Shown: positions 53,984-61,538 of the stretch, one piece after another
Position numbering within the stretch: the stretch's first letter is position 1
Layout: every line of letters begins with the position of its first letter
The notes under the pieces: generated by a model
What the model saw: the letters and a program-made list of their open reading frames with translations, nothing else
What the model was told of the DNA's origin: nothing
Databases searched by the model: none
Position numbers and translations under genes: made by a program
Assembly: GCA_038329865.1 (NCBI GenBank)
Contig: JBBQNK010000007.1
Location: 59,092-123,091, forward strand
DNA from: JANMES01 sp038329865
Lineage (GTDB): Bacteria > Planctomycetota > Phycisphaerae > Tepidisphaerales > Tepidisphaeraceae
Direction: 5' to 3'
Length of the DNA: 64,000 nucleotides

Positions 53984-54333
53984 GCACACTTCGAGAGAGC
54001 AAGAGTGAACGGCCTTCGTGCACGCGGATCGCGGGTGCGATCGTCGTTTTCAATTCGTCCTCACCTAGCCTCTCCGGCTCGACTGTGCTCGCCGAAGTCC
54101 GGAGGGAGAGGGACCGGAGCGAACGTCAAAACATCATCGATCTGCGGCCGGACATTTTGGTGGCACAGACATTCCTGTCTGTGACGAGTCCTGGTACGCC
54201 GTGGCTCGTGTCATTTCGCCAGTCGGGGGTCGCGCGGGTGGATGGGTACATCCGCCCGCCACAGGCAGGAATGCCTGTGCCACTAGGAACCCGAGCCTGC
54301 ATGCGCTCGGTGCGACTGGAACCGGACTACACC
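53984..54333. repeat. Gene-free region with ACAGGCATTCCTGCCTGT-family element (copy 2)
   Basis: About 350 bases between two minus-strand genes. Inverted arms 54159-54183 and 54260-54284 match at 22 of 25 positions and resemble the exact 25-base arms at 46880-47009. The left arm carries ACAGACATTCCTGTCTGT, a compensated variant that keeps the hairpin, which argues that the structure is maintained. No gene is visible; the right part should contain the 3' end and terminator of the histidine-kinase transcript. Confidence 0.85.
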
Positions 54334-56394
54334 TCACGCCACTACGCGCTCGATCGCCTCGCCCTGCGGCAAGGTGCACGTTACGGTCGTCCCCACATTA
54401 ACCGTCGATTCGAGCATCACCGTTCCGCCGAGCGCGGCGATCGCGTGTTTGACGATCGCCAAGCCCAGGCCCGTGCCGCGGCCGCTGCTGCCGGTTCTTG
54501 CAGCGTTCACCTGGTAGAAGCGCTCGAACACGCGATCGAGATGTTCCTGCGGAATGCCTATGCCGGTGTCGATTACTTTGATCGCAACGGTGTGCGGCTC
54601 GGCGGCCACGCTCACGGTCACGCTGCCGCCGGCGGCGGTGTATTTGATGCTGTTTTCTACCAGGTTTTTCAGCACGAGGTTGAGCAGCCGCTCGTCGCTG
54701 ATGAACCGGGCGCTCGCGGGGTGCTGCTCGAACTTCAACTCGACGAGTTTTGAGATGGCCATCGGCGTCATTGCGCTGCGTAGCAGGCCGAACAAGTCGG
54801 CGGCGGTGACGGGGCCGGCCGTTGCGCTCAGATCCGGGCGCTCGACGCGAGAAAGATCGAGCAGGTCGCGGAGCATTTCCTCCAGCCGCTGCAGGTGGCC
54901 GGCGATGATCTGCACGCACCGCTGCGTCTGCACGGGGTCTTCAGAGTAAACGTCCTGCAGGGTTTCGAACGCGATCTTGATCGCGGCGATCGGCGTGCGC
55001 AGTTCGTGGCTGGCGTTGGCGACGAAATCGGTCTTCATCTGCACCGTGTTGGCCAGCGTGGTCACGTCGCGCAGCACCACCAGCGCCCCGCCGCCGGCGG
55101 TGCGGGTGGCGAAGGACTGGAAGACCAGCCGCGTGCCGTTGCGCGTCAGGCGGATTTCGCGCTGCAGGTCGGTCGCGCTCGGAGTGGTTGAGGGTCGCAG
55201 CGTGCGCTGAGCGATTTGCGAATCGCTCGCGGATGATGCACGTTCACGCGGAGCCGGACGTGCACTTTGCGGATCGCCCGAAGCGTTTCCGCTCCCTTCG
55301 CGCGAGCCCCGCGGGGCGCCTTGGGAATCGCTCGCATCGCTCGCGTTCAATGGTCCATCGCGCGAAACCTGCGACACGTTTTGAAAATTCTCGGTGCTGC
55401 TCGCGCTCGAAGCGCGGTCGCCCCGCTTCAGCGCTTCGTCTTCTCCGCCCGCGCCCGCGATCGAAACCTGGTCGAACAATTCCAGAATCGCTTCATCGCT
55501 CACCACGCTCACCGGCGTCTTGCCGATCGCCTGCGAAGGGCTGATCGCCAGCAACTTTGCTGCGGGGGAATTGATCAGCAGAATGCGCTGCTGCGGATCG
55601 GTGAGGAGGATCGGGTCGGGCAATGTATCAACGACGGCCTGCAGGTCGCCGCGCTGCAAACGCAGCTCGACGAGCTGCTTCTGCAGATTGATCGCGACCT
55701 GGTTAAGCCGCGCGGAGAAAAATCGCAGGTCATCCGCGCCGGCGGGCTCCACGCGGGTGGCCCAGTCGCCGGCGGCGAGTTTTTCCGACGCCATCGCTAA
55801 GCGCCGCACCGGCGCGATCCACTGGCGATTCAAGATGAATGACAATAGCGCCACCGAGATCAGCGTCGCGATCGCCCCGCCGCCGACGATAGCCCAGACC
55901 GGCACGTTCAGGCCCGCCCATTGCCCGCGCGGGTAGCTCAGTCGCACGACGAATCCGTTCGGCTGCGAAACATCGAGCAACTCGGCGACGTACATCGCGT
56001 CGTCGTGCAGCGTGGCGCTGAAGCGCACGCCCGCCCCACTGCCGGCGGTGCGGGCGGCGATGACTTCCGGGCGGTCGTTGTGGTTCGGCAGTCCTTCGAT
56101 GCTGGCGGCGGAGTCGAAGACAACTTTCCCGCCGCCGTCGATCAGCGTGAGCCGAGCGCCGAGCAACGATGCGTAGTCCTTGAGCTGCTCCCGCATCGTC
56201 GGCGTGACGGCAAGGGTATTGCCGGCCAGGCGATCGCGCAGGCGCGTGGTGAGCTGGTTGAGGTCCTGGATCTGCTGCAGCCGAACCGCGCGCGCGCCGG
56301 TGAAGTAAATGACCGCCCCGCTGGCGGAAACGATCAGCACGACGACGAGCGCGAATGGGAGGATCAGTCGACTGAGAAACGGGCGGGAGGTCAT
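54334..56394 (-). CDS. Sensor histidine kinase (PhoR-like, HAMP-PAS-HisKA-HATPase)
   Basis: The 686-residue protein has two membrane helices (residues ~8-33 and ~160-190) around a periplasmic domain, a HAMP linker (PVRRLAMASEKLAAGDWATR), and a PAS domain (AVVDTLPDPILLTDPQQRIL). The HisKA box is FVANASHELRTP (His near residue 460), and the ATPase boxes are NLVENSIKYT, DTGIGIP and GTGLGLAIVKH. It should autophosphorylate and pass phosphate to the response regulator encoded just upstream. An unusual Ser/Ala/Arg/Gly-rich insertion of ~95 residues (~312-405) splits the PAS domain between FDQV and REIRLTR. The two genes are separated by an AT-rich repeat. Confidence 0.92.
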   Translation of the reverse strand: MTSRPFLSRLILPFALVVVLIVSASGAVIYFTGARAVRLQQIQDLNQLTTRLRDRLAGNTLAVTPTMREQLKDYASLLGARLTLIDGGGKVVFDSAASIEGLPNHNDRPEVIAARTAGSGAGVRFSATLHDDAMYVAELLDVSQPNGFVVRLSYPRGQWAGLNVPVWAIVGGGAIATLISVALLSFILNRQWIAPVRRLAMASEKLAAGDWATRVEPAGADDLRFFSARLNQVAINLQKQLVELRLQRGDLQAVVDTLPDPILLTDPQQRILLINSPAAKLLAISPSQAIGKTPVSVVSDEAILELFDQVSIAGAGGEDEALKRGDRASSASSTENFQNVSQVSRDGPLNASDASDSQGAPRGSREGSGNASGDPQSARPAPRERASSASDSQIAQRTLRPSTTPSATDLQREIRLTRNGTRLVFQSFATRTAGGGALVVLRDVTTLANTVQMKTDFVANASHELRTPIAAIKIAFETLQDVYSEDPVQTQRCVQIIAGHLQRLEEMLRDLLDLSRVERPDLSATAGPVTAADLFGLLRSAMTPMAISKLVELKFEQHPASARFISDERLLNLVLKNLVENSIKYTAAGGSVTVSVAAEPHTVAIKVIDTGIGIPQEHLDRVFERFYQVNAARTGSSGRGTGLGLAIVKHAIAALGGTVMLESTVNVGTTVTCTLPQGEAIERVVA

Positions 56395-56412
56395 AGGAAT
56401 TTGCGATTTTCA

Positions 56413-56497
56413 ATTTGCAATTTGCAATTGAATCGGTGGTTACAGTATCGCCGCATTCAATTGCAAATTGCAAATCGCAAATTGCAAATTGCAAATT
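56413..56497. repeat. Heptamer (ATTTGCA) inverted/tandem repeat between the two-component genes
   Basis: Tandem TTGCAAT/ATTGCAA heptamers form inverted arms. The 21 bases at 56413-56433 are exactly complementary to 56455-56475, and further heptamers continue to 56497. It occupies the ~100 bases between the response-regulator stop and the kinase start, and the last heptamer touches the regulator's stop codon. It could uncouple expression of the two genes. Confidence 0.88.
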
Positions 56498-57270
56498 CAC
56501 TCCGCCGCTTCCTCCGGCGATTCCTGCAAACGGTACCCCACCCCGCGTACCGTGTGCACGAGGAAATTTGCCGTGCCGAGTTTCTTGCGGATGCTGGTGA
56601 TGTGCACGTCGATCGCGCGGTCGGTCACGAACACATCCGTGCCCATGGCCTTGTCCATCAGCTGATCGCGCGTGAGCACTCGGCCGCGGCTGTTGACGAG
56701 GGCGACAAGCAGCTTGAATTCCGTCAACGTGAGTTTGATGACTTCGCCATTGACGGCGGCTTCGTGCTTGCTGGTATCGATGGAGAGCGGGCCGGCCCGG
56801 AGCAGGCCGGTCTCGGGGGTGCTCGTCGCGACTTCCTTGCGTCGCATCACGCTGGCCAGGCGGGCGAGGAGGATTTTCATGCTGAACGGCTTGGTGACGT
56901 AATCGTCCGCGCCCAGCGTCAGGCCGACGACTACGTCCGTCTCTTCGCCCTTGGCGGTGAGCATGACGATGGGCGTGCTGGCGGTTCGCGGGTCGGCCTT
57001 GAGCCTGCGCGCGACTTCCGTGCCATCAATTCCCGGCAGCATCAGGTCGAGTACGACCAGGTCCGGCAGATCGCGGAAGGCCGCCTCGATCGCGTCATTG
57101 CCGTTACCGGCGGTGATGATGTCGTACCCGTTTCGCTGCAGGTTGTAGCTGATGAGGTCGACGAGGTCTTTTTCGTCGTCGACGACGAGGATCAGCCGCT
57201 TCCCGCGGGTGCGGGCGGCGGAGGCTTTGCTGGATTCGGAAGGCCGCGTGGTATCCATGGCTCGCGTCAT
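56497..57270 (-). CDS. OmpR/PhoB-family response regulator
   Basis: ATG 57270 has GAGGTG six bases upstream. The 257-residue protein has a ~25-residue polar extension, then a receiver domain (ILVVDDEKDLVD; phosphoacceptor Asp in LVVLDLMLPGIDG, near residue 72; Thr in VMLTAKGEE; Lys in VTKPFS) and a winged-helix DNA-binding domain (KLTLTEFKLLVALVNSRGRV, then RAIDVHITSIRKKLG and VRGVGYRL). The order regulator-kinase and domain types resemble PhoB-PhoR, but no phosphate transport genes are present, so the signal is undetermined. Confidence 0.93.
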   Translation of the reverse strand: MTRAMDTTRPSESSKASAARTRGKRLILVVDDEKDLVDLISYNLQRNGYDIITAGNGNDAIEAAFRDLPDLVVLDLMLPGIDGTEVARRLKADPRTASTPIVMLTAKGEETDVVVGLTLGADDYVTKPFSMKILLARLASVMRRKEVATSTPETGLLRAGPLSIDTSKHEAAVNGEVIKLTLTEFKLLVALVNSRGRVLTRDQLMDKAMGTDVFVTDRAIDVHITSIRKKLGTANFLVHTVRGVGYRLQESPEEAAE

Positions 57271-57373
57271 CGTAACACCTCGGATGGTTGGGCCAAGCAT
57301 TTCTTCCCTCGCGTGGCCGCGTGTTATACTTTCTATCTATAGTAGAATTCGCTCGGAAGCCGAATGCGTCAAG

Positions 57374-57394
57374 GCGTTAATGAGACCTTAACGC
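57374..57394. promoter_or_regulatory. Short inverted repeat GCGTTAA-N7-TTAACGC, possible operator
   Basis: A perfect 7-base inverted repeat (57374-57380 and 57388-57394) lies in the divergent space between the response-regulator gene and the propeller-lipoprotein gene, 18 bases before the latter's start. It could be a dimeric operator or a leader hairpin. No known box is recognised, and PhoB boxes look different. Confidence 0.35.
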
Positions 57395-57412
57395 GGCGCA
57401 AAGGAGATGCAG

Positions 57413-58702
57413 ATGCGGGCACCAACATGGCTGATTTGCGGCATTGGAGTGCTGCTCGCAACACTTTCCGTCGGCTGCCAATCGCCGGCGATGATCCTCT
57501 GGTCGCCGGACGGTTCGGCCGGGGCTTATCATATTGACAACACCGCCTTCCTGATCGATTCAACCGGAAAAGCCACCGCGCCGCTCGGCAGCGTACTGGG
57601 GGGATCGGTTTGGACGGCGGATTCCAAAACGCTCTACTACGTCGCTTCGACCAACCCGGCCAATCCGGTGACGGCGGCTGTCGACTGGGCGGGAATGTCC
57701 GCCCTCCACTTTAAAACCCGCGACGGAGACGCCGAACCCGCTCCCGCCGATCGTCCTAAAGAGGCTGTGGAAGTGCTGGCGTTTTCCGGCGGGAAATCGA
57801 CATCCGTCGTGAAATTCGGCGCGGGTCGATCGCAGTACCTTGCGCTTTCGCCTGATCAGCACTGGCTGCTGGCCGTCTGCGCCACGGAATCAACTACGGG
57901 CTTCGCGGTGTTCGTCTGCCACCTGCCGAGCAAGCACCTTTACAAGTTGAGCGATTCGGCCGGATTCGGGCTGTGCTTTACCGGCCCGAATCGGCTGGCG
58001 TACATCGACCCGGATCGGCGCGACAAGCAGATCGGCAAAGTGGTGGAGGTGACGCTGAACAACAAGCCCGAAGGCCCCGATCGCACGCCGCTGATGGACG
58101 TCGTCCCCGCTGAAACCCCGTGGCTGGCGGCATTGGGCGACAACCTGCTGCTGACGAGCTTCCCCCGCACGTTTCCCGGCAAGCCGATCGCCGAGCAGGA
58201 GATGAATGCCTGCAAGCTCTACATGTGGACGCGCGGCAATGGCGGAATCGTGGCGCTGGCAGACGATGTCGGACCGTTCTTTTCCCTCTCGCCCGACGGG
58301 AAGCGCCTGCTGATCGAAAAGATGGTCGCCAAGACCGAGCAATCCCCCGGCAAGCACGAGCTTCAGATCATTCGCGCCAATGGCTCCGACGGCCACACCT
58401 TGCGCGATCTGAGCAAGCACATTTGGTTCGCGATGTTGCCCACCTGGCATGGCAACAATGAAATCAGCTTCAACAGCACCGATGAAACCGCCAAACCCGC
58501 AACCGTGAAAGATCGCGCCTGCCTGCAGTACGATGCCGTGTTGTACAAGCTCAACGAGAAAGAAGAACTCGAGCCGATCAAGACGCTCAGCGAATCGTGG
58601 GACAGCGCGATCAAGCCGTACGTTGTGATCGATGACGGCCGCAACGCGATCGCAACACAACCTGCGACGCGACCGACCACGCAACTGACAACAACCCCGT
58701 GA
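57413..58702 (+). CDS. Predicted lipoprotein with TolB/WD40-like propeller
   Basis: ATG 57413 is preferred over ATG 57407 because AAGGAG (57401-57406) then has a six-base spacing. The 429-residue protein has a lipoprotein signal (GIGVLLATLSVGC, lipobox VGC). Its body contains propeller-like blades: MILWSPDGSAGAYHI, SVWTADSKTLYYVA, YLALSPDQHWLLAV, FFSLSPDGKRLLIEK and MLPTWHGNNEISF. The S-P-D-G-K pattern is typical of WD40-like/TolB repeats. The C-terminus is Thr-rich. It is divergent from the two-component pair and might be a periplasmic partner. Specific function is unknown. Confidence 0.72.
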   Translation: MRAPTWLICGIGVLLATLSVGCQSPAMILWSPDGSAGAYHIDNTAFLIDSTGKATAPLGSVLGGSVWTADSKTLYYVASTNPANPVTAAVDWAGMSALHFKTRDGDAEPAPADRPKEAVEVLAFSGGKSTSVVKFGAGRSQYLALSPDQHWLLAVCATESTTGFAVFVCHLPSKHLYKLSDSAGFGLCFTGPNRLAYIDPDRRDKQIGKVVEVTLNNKPEGPDRTPLMDVVPAETPWLAALGDNLLLTSFPRTFPGKPIAEQEMNACKLYMWTRGNGGIVALADDVGPFFSLSPDGKRLLIEKMVAKTEQSPGKHELQIIRANGSDGHTLRDLSKHIWFAMLPTWHGNNEISFNSTDETAKPATVKDRACLQYDAVLYKLNEKEELEPIKTLSESWDSAIKPYVVIDDGRNAIATQPATRPTTQLTTTP

Positions 58703-58741
58703 AGCGAGGGTTCGCAGAACCCTGTTTTGGAGAAGAAAAGT

Positions 58742-59287
58742 TTGAAGATCTACACCAAGACCGGCGACGACGGCACGACGGGCCTGATCGGCGGGCAACG
58801 CGTGCGCAAGTGCGACCCGCGCCTCGACTGCTACGGCACGATTGACGAAACCAACGCCGCCCTGGGCCTCGCAGCCGTGACGGCATCGGCGGAGCTCGTC
58901 GAATTCATCCGCGAGATTCAGAACGATCTGTTCGTCATCGGCAGCCACCTGGCCACGCCGGCGGAGAGCCCGCACGTTGCGTCGCTGCCGCTGCTCGATG
59001 AGGCGATGATCACGCGACTGGAAATGCAGATCGACGCCGCCGACCACCTGCTGCCGCCGCTGCGGCAGTTCATTCTCCCCGGCGGGACGGAAACCGCCGC
59101 CCGGCTGCACCTGGCGCGCACGATTTGTCGTCGGGCCGAGCGGTTGCTGGTCGATTTCGCGCTGGACAGGCCGGTGCCGGCGTTTGTGCTCACGTATCTC
59201 AATCGCCTAAGCGATTGGCTGTTCGTCCACGCCCGGCTGGCGAATCACGAAGCGGGCGTGGCGGATATTCCGTGGGACAAAAGATAG
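58742..59287 (+). CDS. PduO-type ATP:cob(I)alamin adenosyltransferase
   Basis: TTG 58742 follows GGAGAAGAAAAG and starts the typical N-terminus KIYTKTGDDGTTGL; an in-frame TTG at 58727 would add five residues. The 181-residue protein has the family motifs: the ATP-binding TKTGDDGTTGL, RLDCYGTIDETNAALG (near residue 30) and PGGTETAARLHLARTICRRAER (near 110). PduO enzymes transfer the adenosyl group of ATP to cob(I)alamin and make the B12 coenzyme used by mutases, dehydratases and some radical enzymes. No B12-dependent enzyme is adjacent, and no cobalamin riboswitch is visible in the short leader. Confidence 0.92.
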   Translation: MKIYTKTGDDGTTGLIGGQRVRKCDPRLDCYGTIDETNAALGLAAVTASAELVEFIREIQNDLFVIGSHLATPAESPHVASLPLLDEAMITRLEMQIDAADHLLPPLRQFILPGGTETAARLHLARTICRRAERLLVDFALDRPVPAFVLTYLNRLSDWLFVHARLANHEAGVADIPWDKR

Positions 59288-59321
59288 CGCTTCGATCGCA
59301 CGCGAGCTTGATCTTCTTTCT

Positions 59322-59346
59322 TAGCATGGGCTGGTAGCCCATGCTA
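59322..59346. repeat. TAGCATGGGCT hairpin
   Basis: Perfect 11-base inverted arms (59322-59332 and 59336-59346) with a GGT loop, flanked by further partly complementary bases (TTTCT and ACGAAA). It lies between the adenosyltransferase and lgt genes and can form a terminator-like stem without a clean T-tract. It is distinct from the other repeat families here. Confidence 0.78.
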
Positions 59347-59387
59347 CGAAAGATCGAGATTCAACTCGTTTGAATTCCTGGGGGCCC

Positions 59388-60143
59388 ATGCAGTTTCCGT
59401 ACTACTTCCACCTCTTCGGCCACGCGCTGCATCCGCACGCGGTGATGGAATTACTCGCTTACACGATCGGCTTTCAGTTCTACCTGCTGCTTCGCCGCCG
59501 GCGCGTGCAGCCGACGGTGCCGATTGAGAAAAATCTCTGGATCATCGTCGGCGCGATCTTCGGCGCGCTGATCGGCAGCAAGATCCTCGCGTGGCTCGAG
59601 AGCCCGCAGGAATACGGAGCGGTGTTCGGCACGGTCGCGATGCTCGGCGGGAAAACGATCGTCGGCGGACTCCTCGGCGGATGGGCGGGCGTGGAAATCG
59701 CCAAAAAGCGCGTCGGCGTCACGCAATCCACCGGCGATCTGTTCGTCTACCCGCTGGCGATCGGCATCTGCATCGGCCGAGTCGGCTGTTTCCTGACGGG
59801 CCTGCCCGACCACACCTACGGCACGCTGACGCAGGTCCCGTGGGCCATCAATTTCGGCGACGGCCCGCGACATCCCACGCAGCTGTACGAGATCGCCTTC
59901 GTCGCGGCGCTCGCGATTATTCTTGCACTACGCCACAAGTTAGCTCATACTAATGGAAAGTTATTCCGCCTCTTCCTCGGCGGCTATCTGCTGTTCCGGT
60001 TCGGGGTGGAATTTCTGAAACCTTCGTACAAGCCATACTTTGGGGTGAGCATGATCCAGATCGCCAGCTTGATCGGTGCGATCATCGCGCTCAAACCGCG
60101 AAAAGAAACATCCGACCAGCCGGGGGCAACCGATGGGCGATGA
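59388..60143 (+). CDS. lgt: Prolipoprotein diacylglyceryl transferase
   Basis: ATG 59388 (MQFPYYFHLFG) follows GGGGG and gives 251 residues. The protein has about seven membrane helices and the Lgt-like core: GALIGSKILAWLE, GGKTIVGGLLGGW (near residue 90), the signature GICIGRVGCFLTG (near 127, with the essential arginine) and RHPTQLYE (near 163). Lgt transfers diacylglyceryl from phosphatidylglycerol to the lipobox cysteine of prelipoproteins at the inner membrane. Two lipoprotein genes lie just downstream. Its 3' end overlaps the next gene by 11 bases. It is divergent from E. coli Lgt, and a second Lgt-like copy elsewhere is possible. Confidence 0.85.
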   Translation: MQFPYYFHLFGHALHPHAVMELLAYTIGFQFYLLLRRRRVQPTVPIEKNLWIIVGAIFGALIGSKILAWLESPQEYGAVFGTVAMLGGKTIVGGLLGGWAGVEIAKKRVGVTQSTGDLFVYPLAIGICIGRVGCFLTGLPDHTYGTLTQVPWAINFGDGPRHPTQLYEIAFVAALAIILALRHKLAHTNGKLFRLFLGGYLLFRFGVEFLKPSYKPYFGVSMIQIASLIGAIIALKPRKETSDQPGATDGR

Positions 60144-60516
60144 ATCCAATGAAGACGTCGACGATCGCGCCCGCCGCGAATTTCACCAGCGGCGGCGCGA
60201 AGTCATGGGCGAGATATATCCCGAGGACCCGCCTCCGCGCAAGGGCGTGCAGGGCGTCGGTTGGAATTTCCTGGCGGGCCTGCTCCTCGGCGTGCTGGTC
60301 TCGGTCGTGGTCTGGATTTTTGGTTGGGACTCGATCGCGCAAAGCCCCCATATTGAGTATTTCATGTGGGGTTTTCCGATCGCGAAATTATTGGGCGCGA
60401 TCGGGATTATTTTCGTCCCCCGCTTACGCGGCTTTGGCATCGGCCTGCTCGTTTCCGTGGCGATTGGGGCGTTGATCTTCGGGTTCAAAGCTATCACAAC
60501 CTGCAAGGTTGCATAG
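60133..60516 (+). CDS. Small membrane protein, hypothetical
   Basis: ATG 60133 lies inside the last codons of lgt, implying translational coupling. The 127-residue protein has a charged cytoplasmic head (DESNEDVDDRARREFHQRRR) and three predicted membrane helices (WNFLAGLLLGVLVSVVVWIF, then FPIAKLLGAIGIIFV and GFGIGLLVSVAIGALIFGF). No family is recognised. The coupling suggests a role near Lgt in the inner membrane. Confidence 0.65.
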   Translation: MGDESNEDVDDRARREFHQRRREVMGEIYPEDPPPRKGVQGVGWNFLAGLLLGVLVSVVVWIFGWDSIAQSPHIEYFMWGFPIAKLLGAIGIIFVPRLRGFGIGLLVSVAIGALIFGFKAITTCKVA

Positions 60517-60541
60517 CGAAGAAAAATGAACTGCGACTGAC

Positions 60542-60985
60542 ATGAATCGACGCCTCTTTATCCCGATCGTACTCTGCCTCACCGGCCTGCTGCTGCTCAC
60601 CGGGTGCATCTACATTCCCACGTTCGGCGTCTCGATCGACGGGACGTCCAACCTCGGCCGCAAGATCGGCAACTCTCATAGCACCAAGTCGATCCGCGTA
60701 GGCATTTCAACACGAGCCGAAGTGGAGAAGTTGTTCGGCCCGCCCATCCGCAGTTCGGATGACGGGCGGCTCACCGCCTACCGCTGGAAAACGCGCGACG
60801 GGATTTTCTTTCTTCCGATTTGTTTCTGGAACGAGTTCGGCTATCTCCCGGACGATCGCACGCGGTACTTTCTGCTCACTTACAACTCGGATCACATCCT
60901 GGCCCGCGTGGAAGTGATGACTCAAGAAGACGTTCGACTTCGCGTCCCGCAGTGGCTGGGCGTTCCGATAAAGTCCACAAGGTGA
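60542..60985 (+). CDS. SmpA/OmlA-like small lipoprotein
   Basis: The 147-residue protein has a lipoprotein signal (IVLCLTGLLLLTGC, Cys22). The mature part carries a BamE/SmpA-like pattern: IRVGISTRAEVEKLFGPP (residues ~50-67), the helix that precedes the first strand in those folds, then a W/Y-rich strand (TAYRWKTRDG). BamE-type lipoproteins assist outer-membrane protein assembly, but many unrelated lipoproteins share the fold, so function is only suggested. It starts 26 bases after the previous gene. Confidence 0.65.
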   Translation: MNRRLFIPIVLCLTGLLLLTGCIYIPTFGVSIDGTSNLGRKIGNSHSTKSIRVGISTRAEVEKLFGPPIRSSDDGRLTAYRWKTRDGIFFLPICFWNEFGYLPDDRTRYFLLTYNSDHILARVEVMTQEDVRLRVPQWLGVPIKSTR

Positions 60986-60988
60986 TGC

Positions 60989-61528
60989 ATGGTTGCGATG
61001 GCCCGATCTATCATTCACTGCCGAGCTCTTTTGCTCGCGGGCCTAGCGCTGCTGTTGAGCGGGTGCATCACCCTGCCGCTCCCGACGCACGCAACGGACG
61101 ATACTGAAAACATGCAAAGCCGGATCGGCGCGGCCGACTCGAAGAAACTGATTCGGCTCGACGCCTCGTCGATCGAAGACGTGGAAGACCGTTTCGGCAC
61201 GCCGATCGCCGTCTCTCCCGACCGGCGAAGCCTTCTTTATTTCTGGCGTTACTGCGACGGGATTCGCTGGGCTCCGCTCACCATCACCTACTTCGAGCTC
61301 GCCAGGGGAACGATGTGGCTGCAACTCAATTTCGACAACGAGGCCGTGCTGCGATCGACTCGCTCCTTCAAAGTCGAAGACCCGACGAAATATTATCTGA
61401 TGGAACCGCCTTCCAATCGCCTCCCGCTGGAATTGGAAACGGCGTTTCCGTCCCTCGCGCCTGTTCCGCGGTCGGCCATTTCACCGAATGAGCCGGCACC
61501 GTTGATTCTCACTCAACCCGCACAATAA
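60989..61528 (+). CDS. Second SmpA-like lipoprotein, paralogue-like
   Basis: The 179-residue protein starts four bases after the preceding stop and has a lipobox (LLLSGC, Cys26). Its LIRLDASSIEDVEDRFGTP region aligns with the IRVGISTRAEVEKLFGPP segment of the upstream protein, and LLYFWRYCDGIRWAP with its next strands, so the two probably arose by tandem duplication followed by strong divergence. A proline-rich tail ends the protein. Confidence 0.62.
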   Translation: MVAMARSIIHCRALLLAGLALLLSGCITLPLPTHATDDTENMQSRIGAADSKKLIRLDASSIEDVEDRFGTPIAVSPDRRSLLYFWRYCDGIRWAPLTITYFELARGTMWLQLNFDNEAVLRSTRSFKVEDPTKYYLMEPPSNRLPLELETAFPSLAPVPRSAISPNEPAPLILTQPAQ

Positions 61529-61538
61529 TCGAGACTCC

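Noticed and set aside
57300..57420. PhoB box or phosphate regulation for the two-component pair
   Set aside because: No CTGTCAT-type direct repeats are visible and no pst/pho genes are nearby; PhoB/PhoR resemblance is by domain order only.
58690..58742. Cobalamin riboswitch before the adenosyltransferase gene
   Set aside because: The space from the previous stop (58702) to the start is only ~40 bases, too short for a B12 riboswitch.
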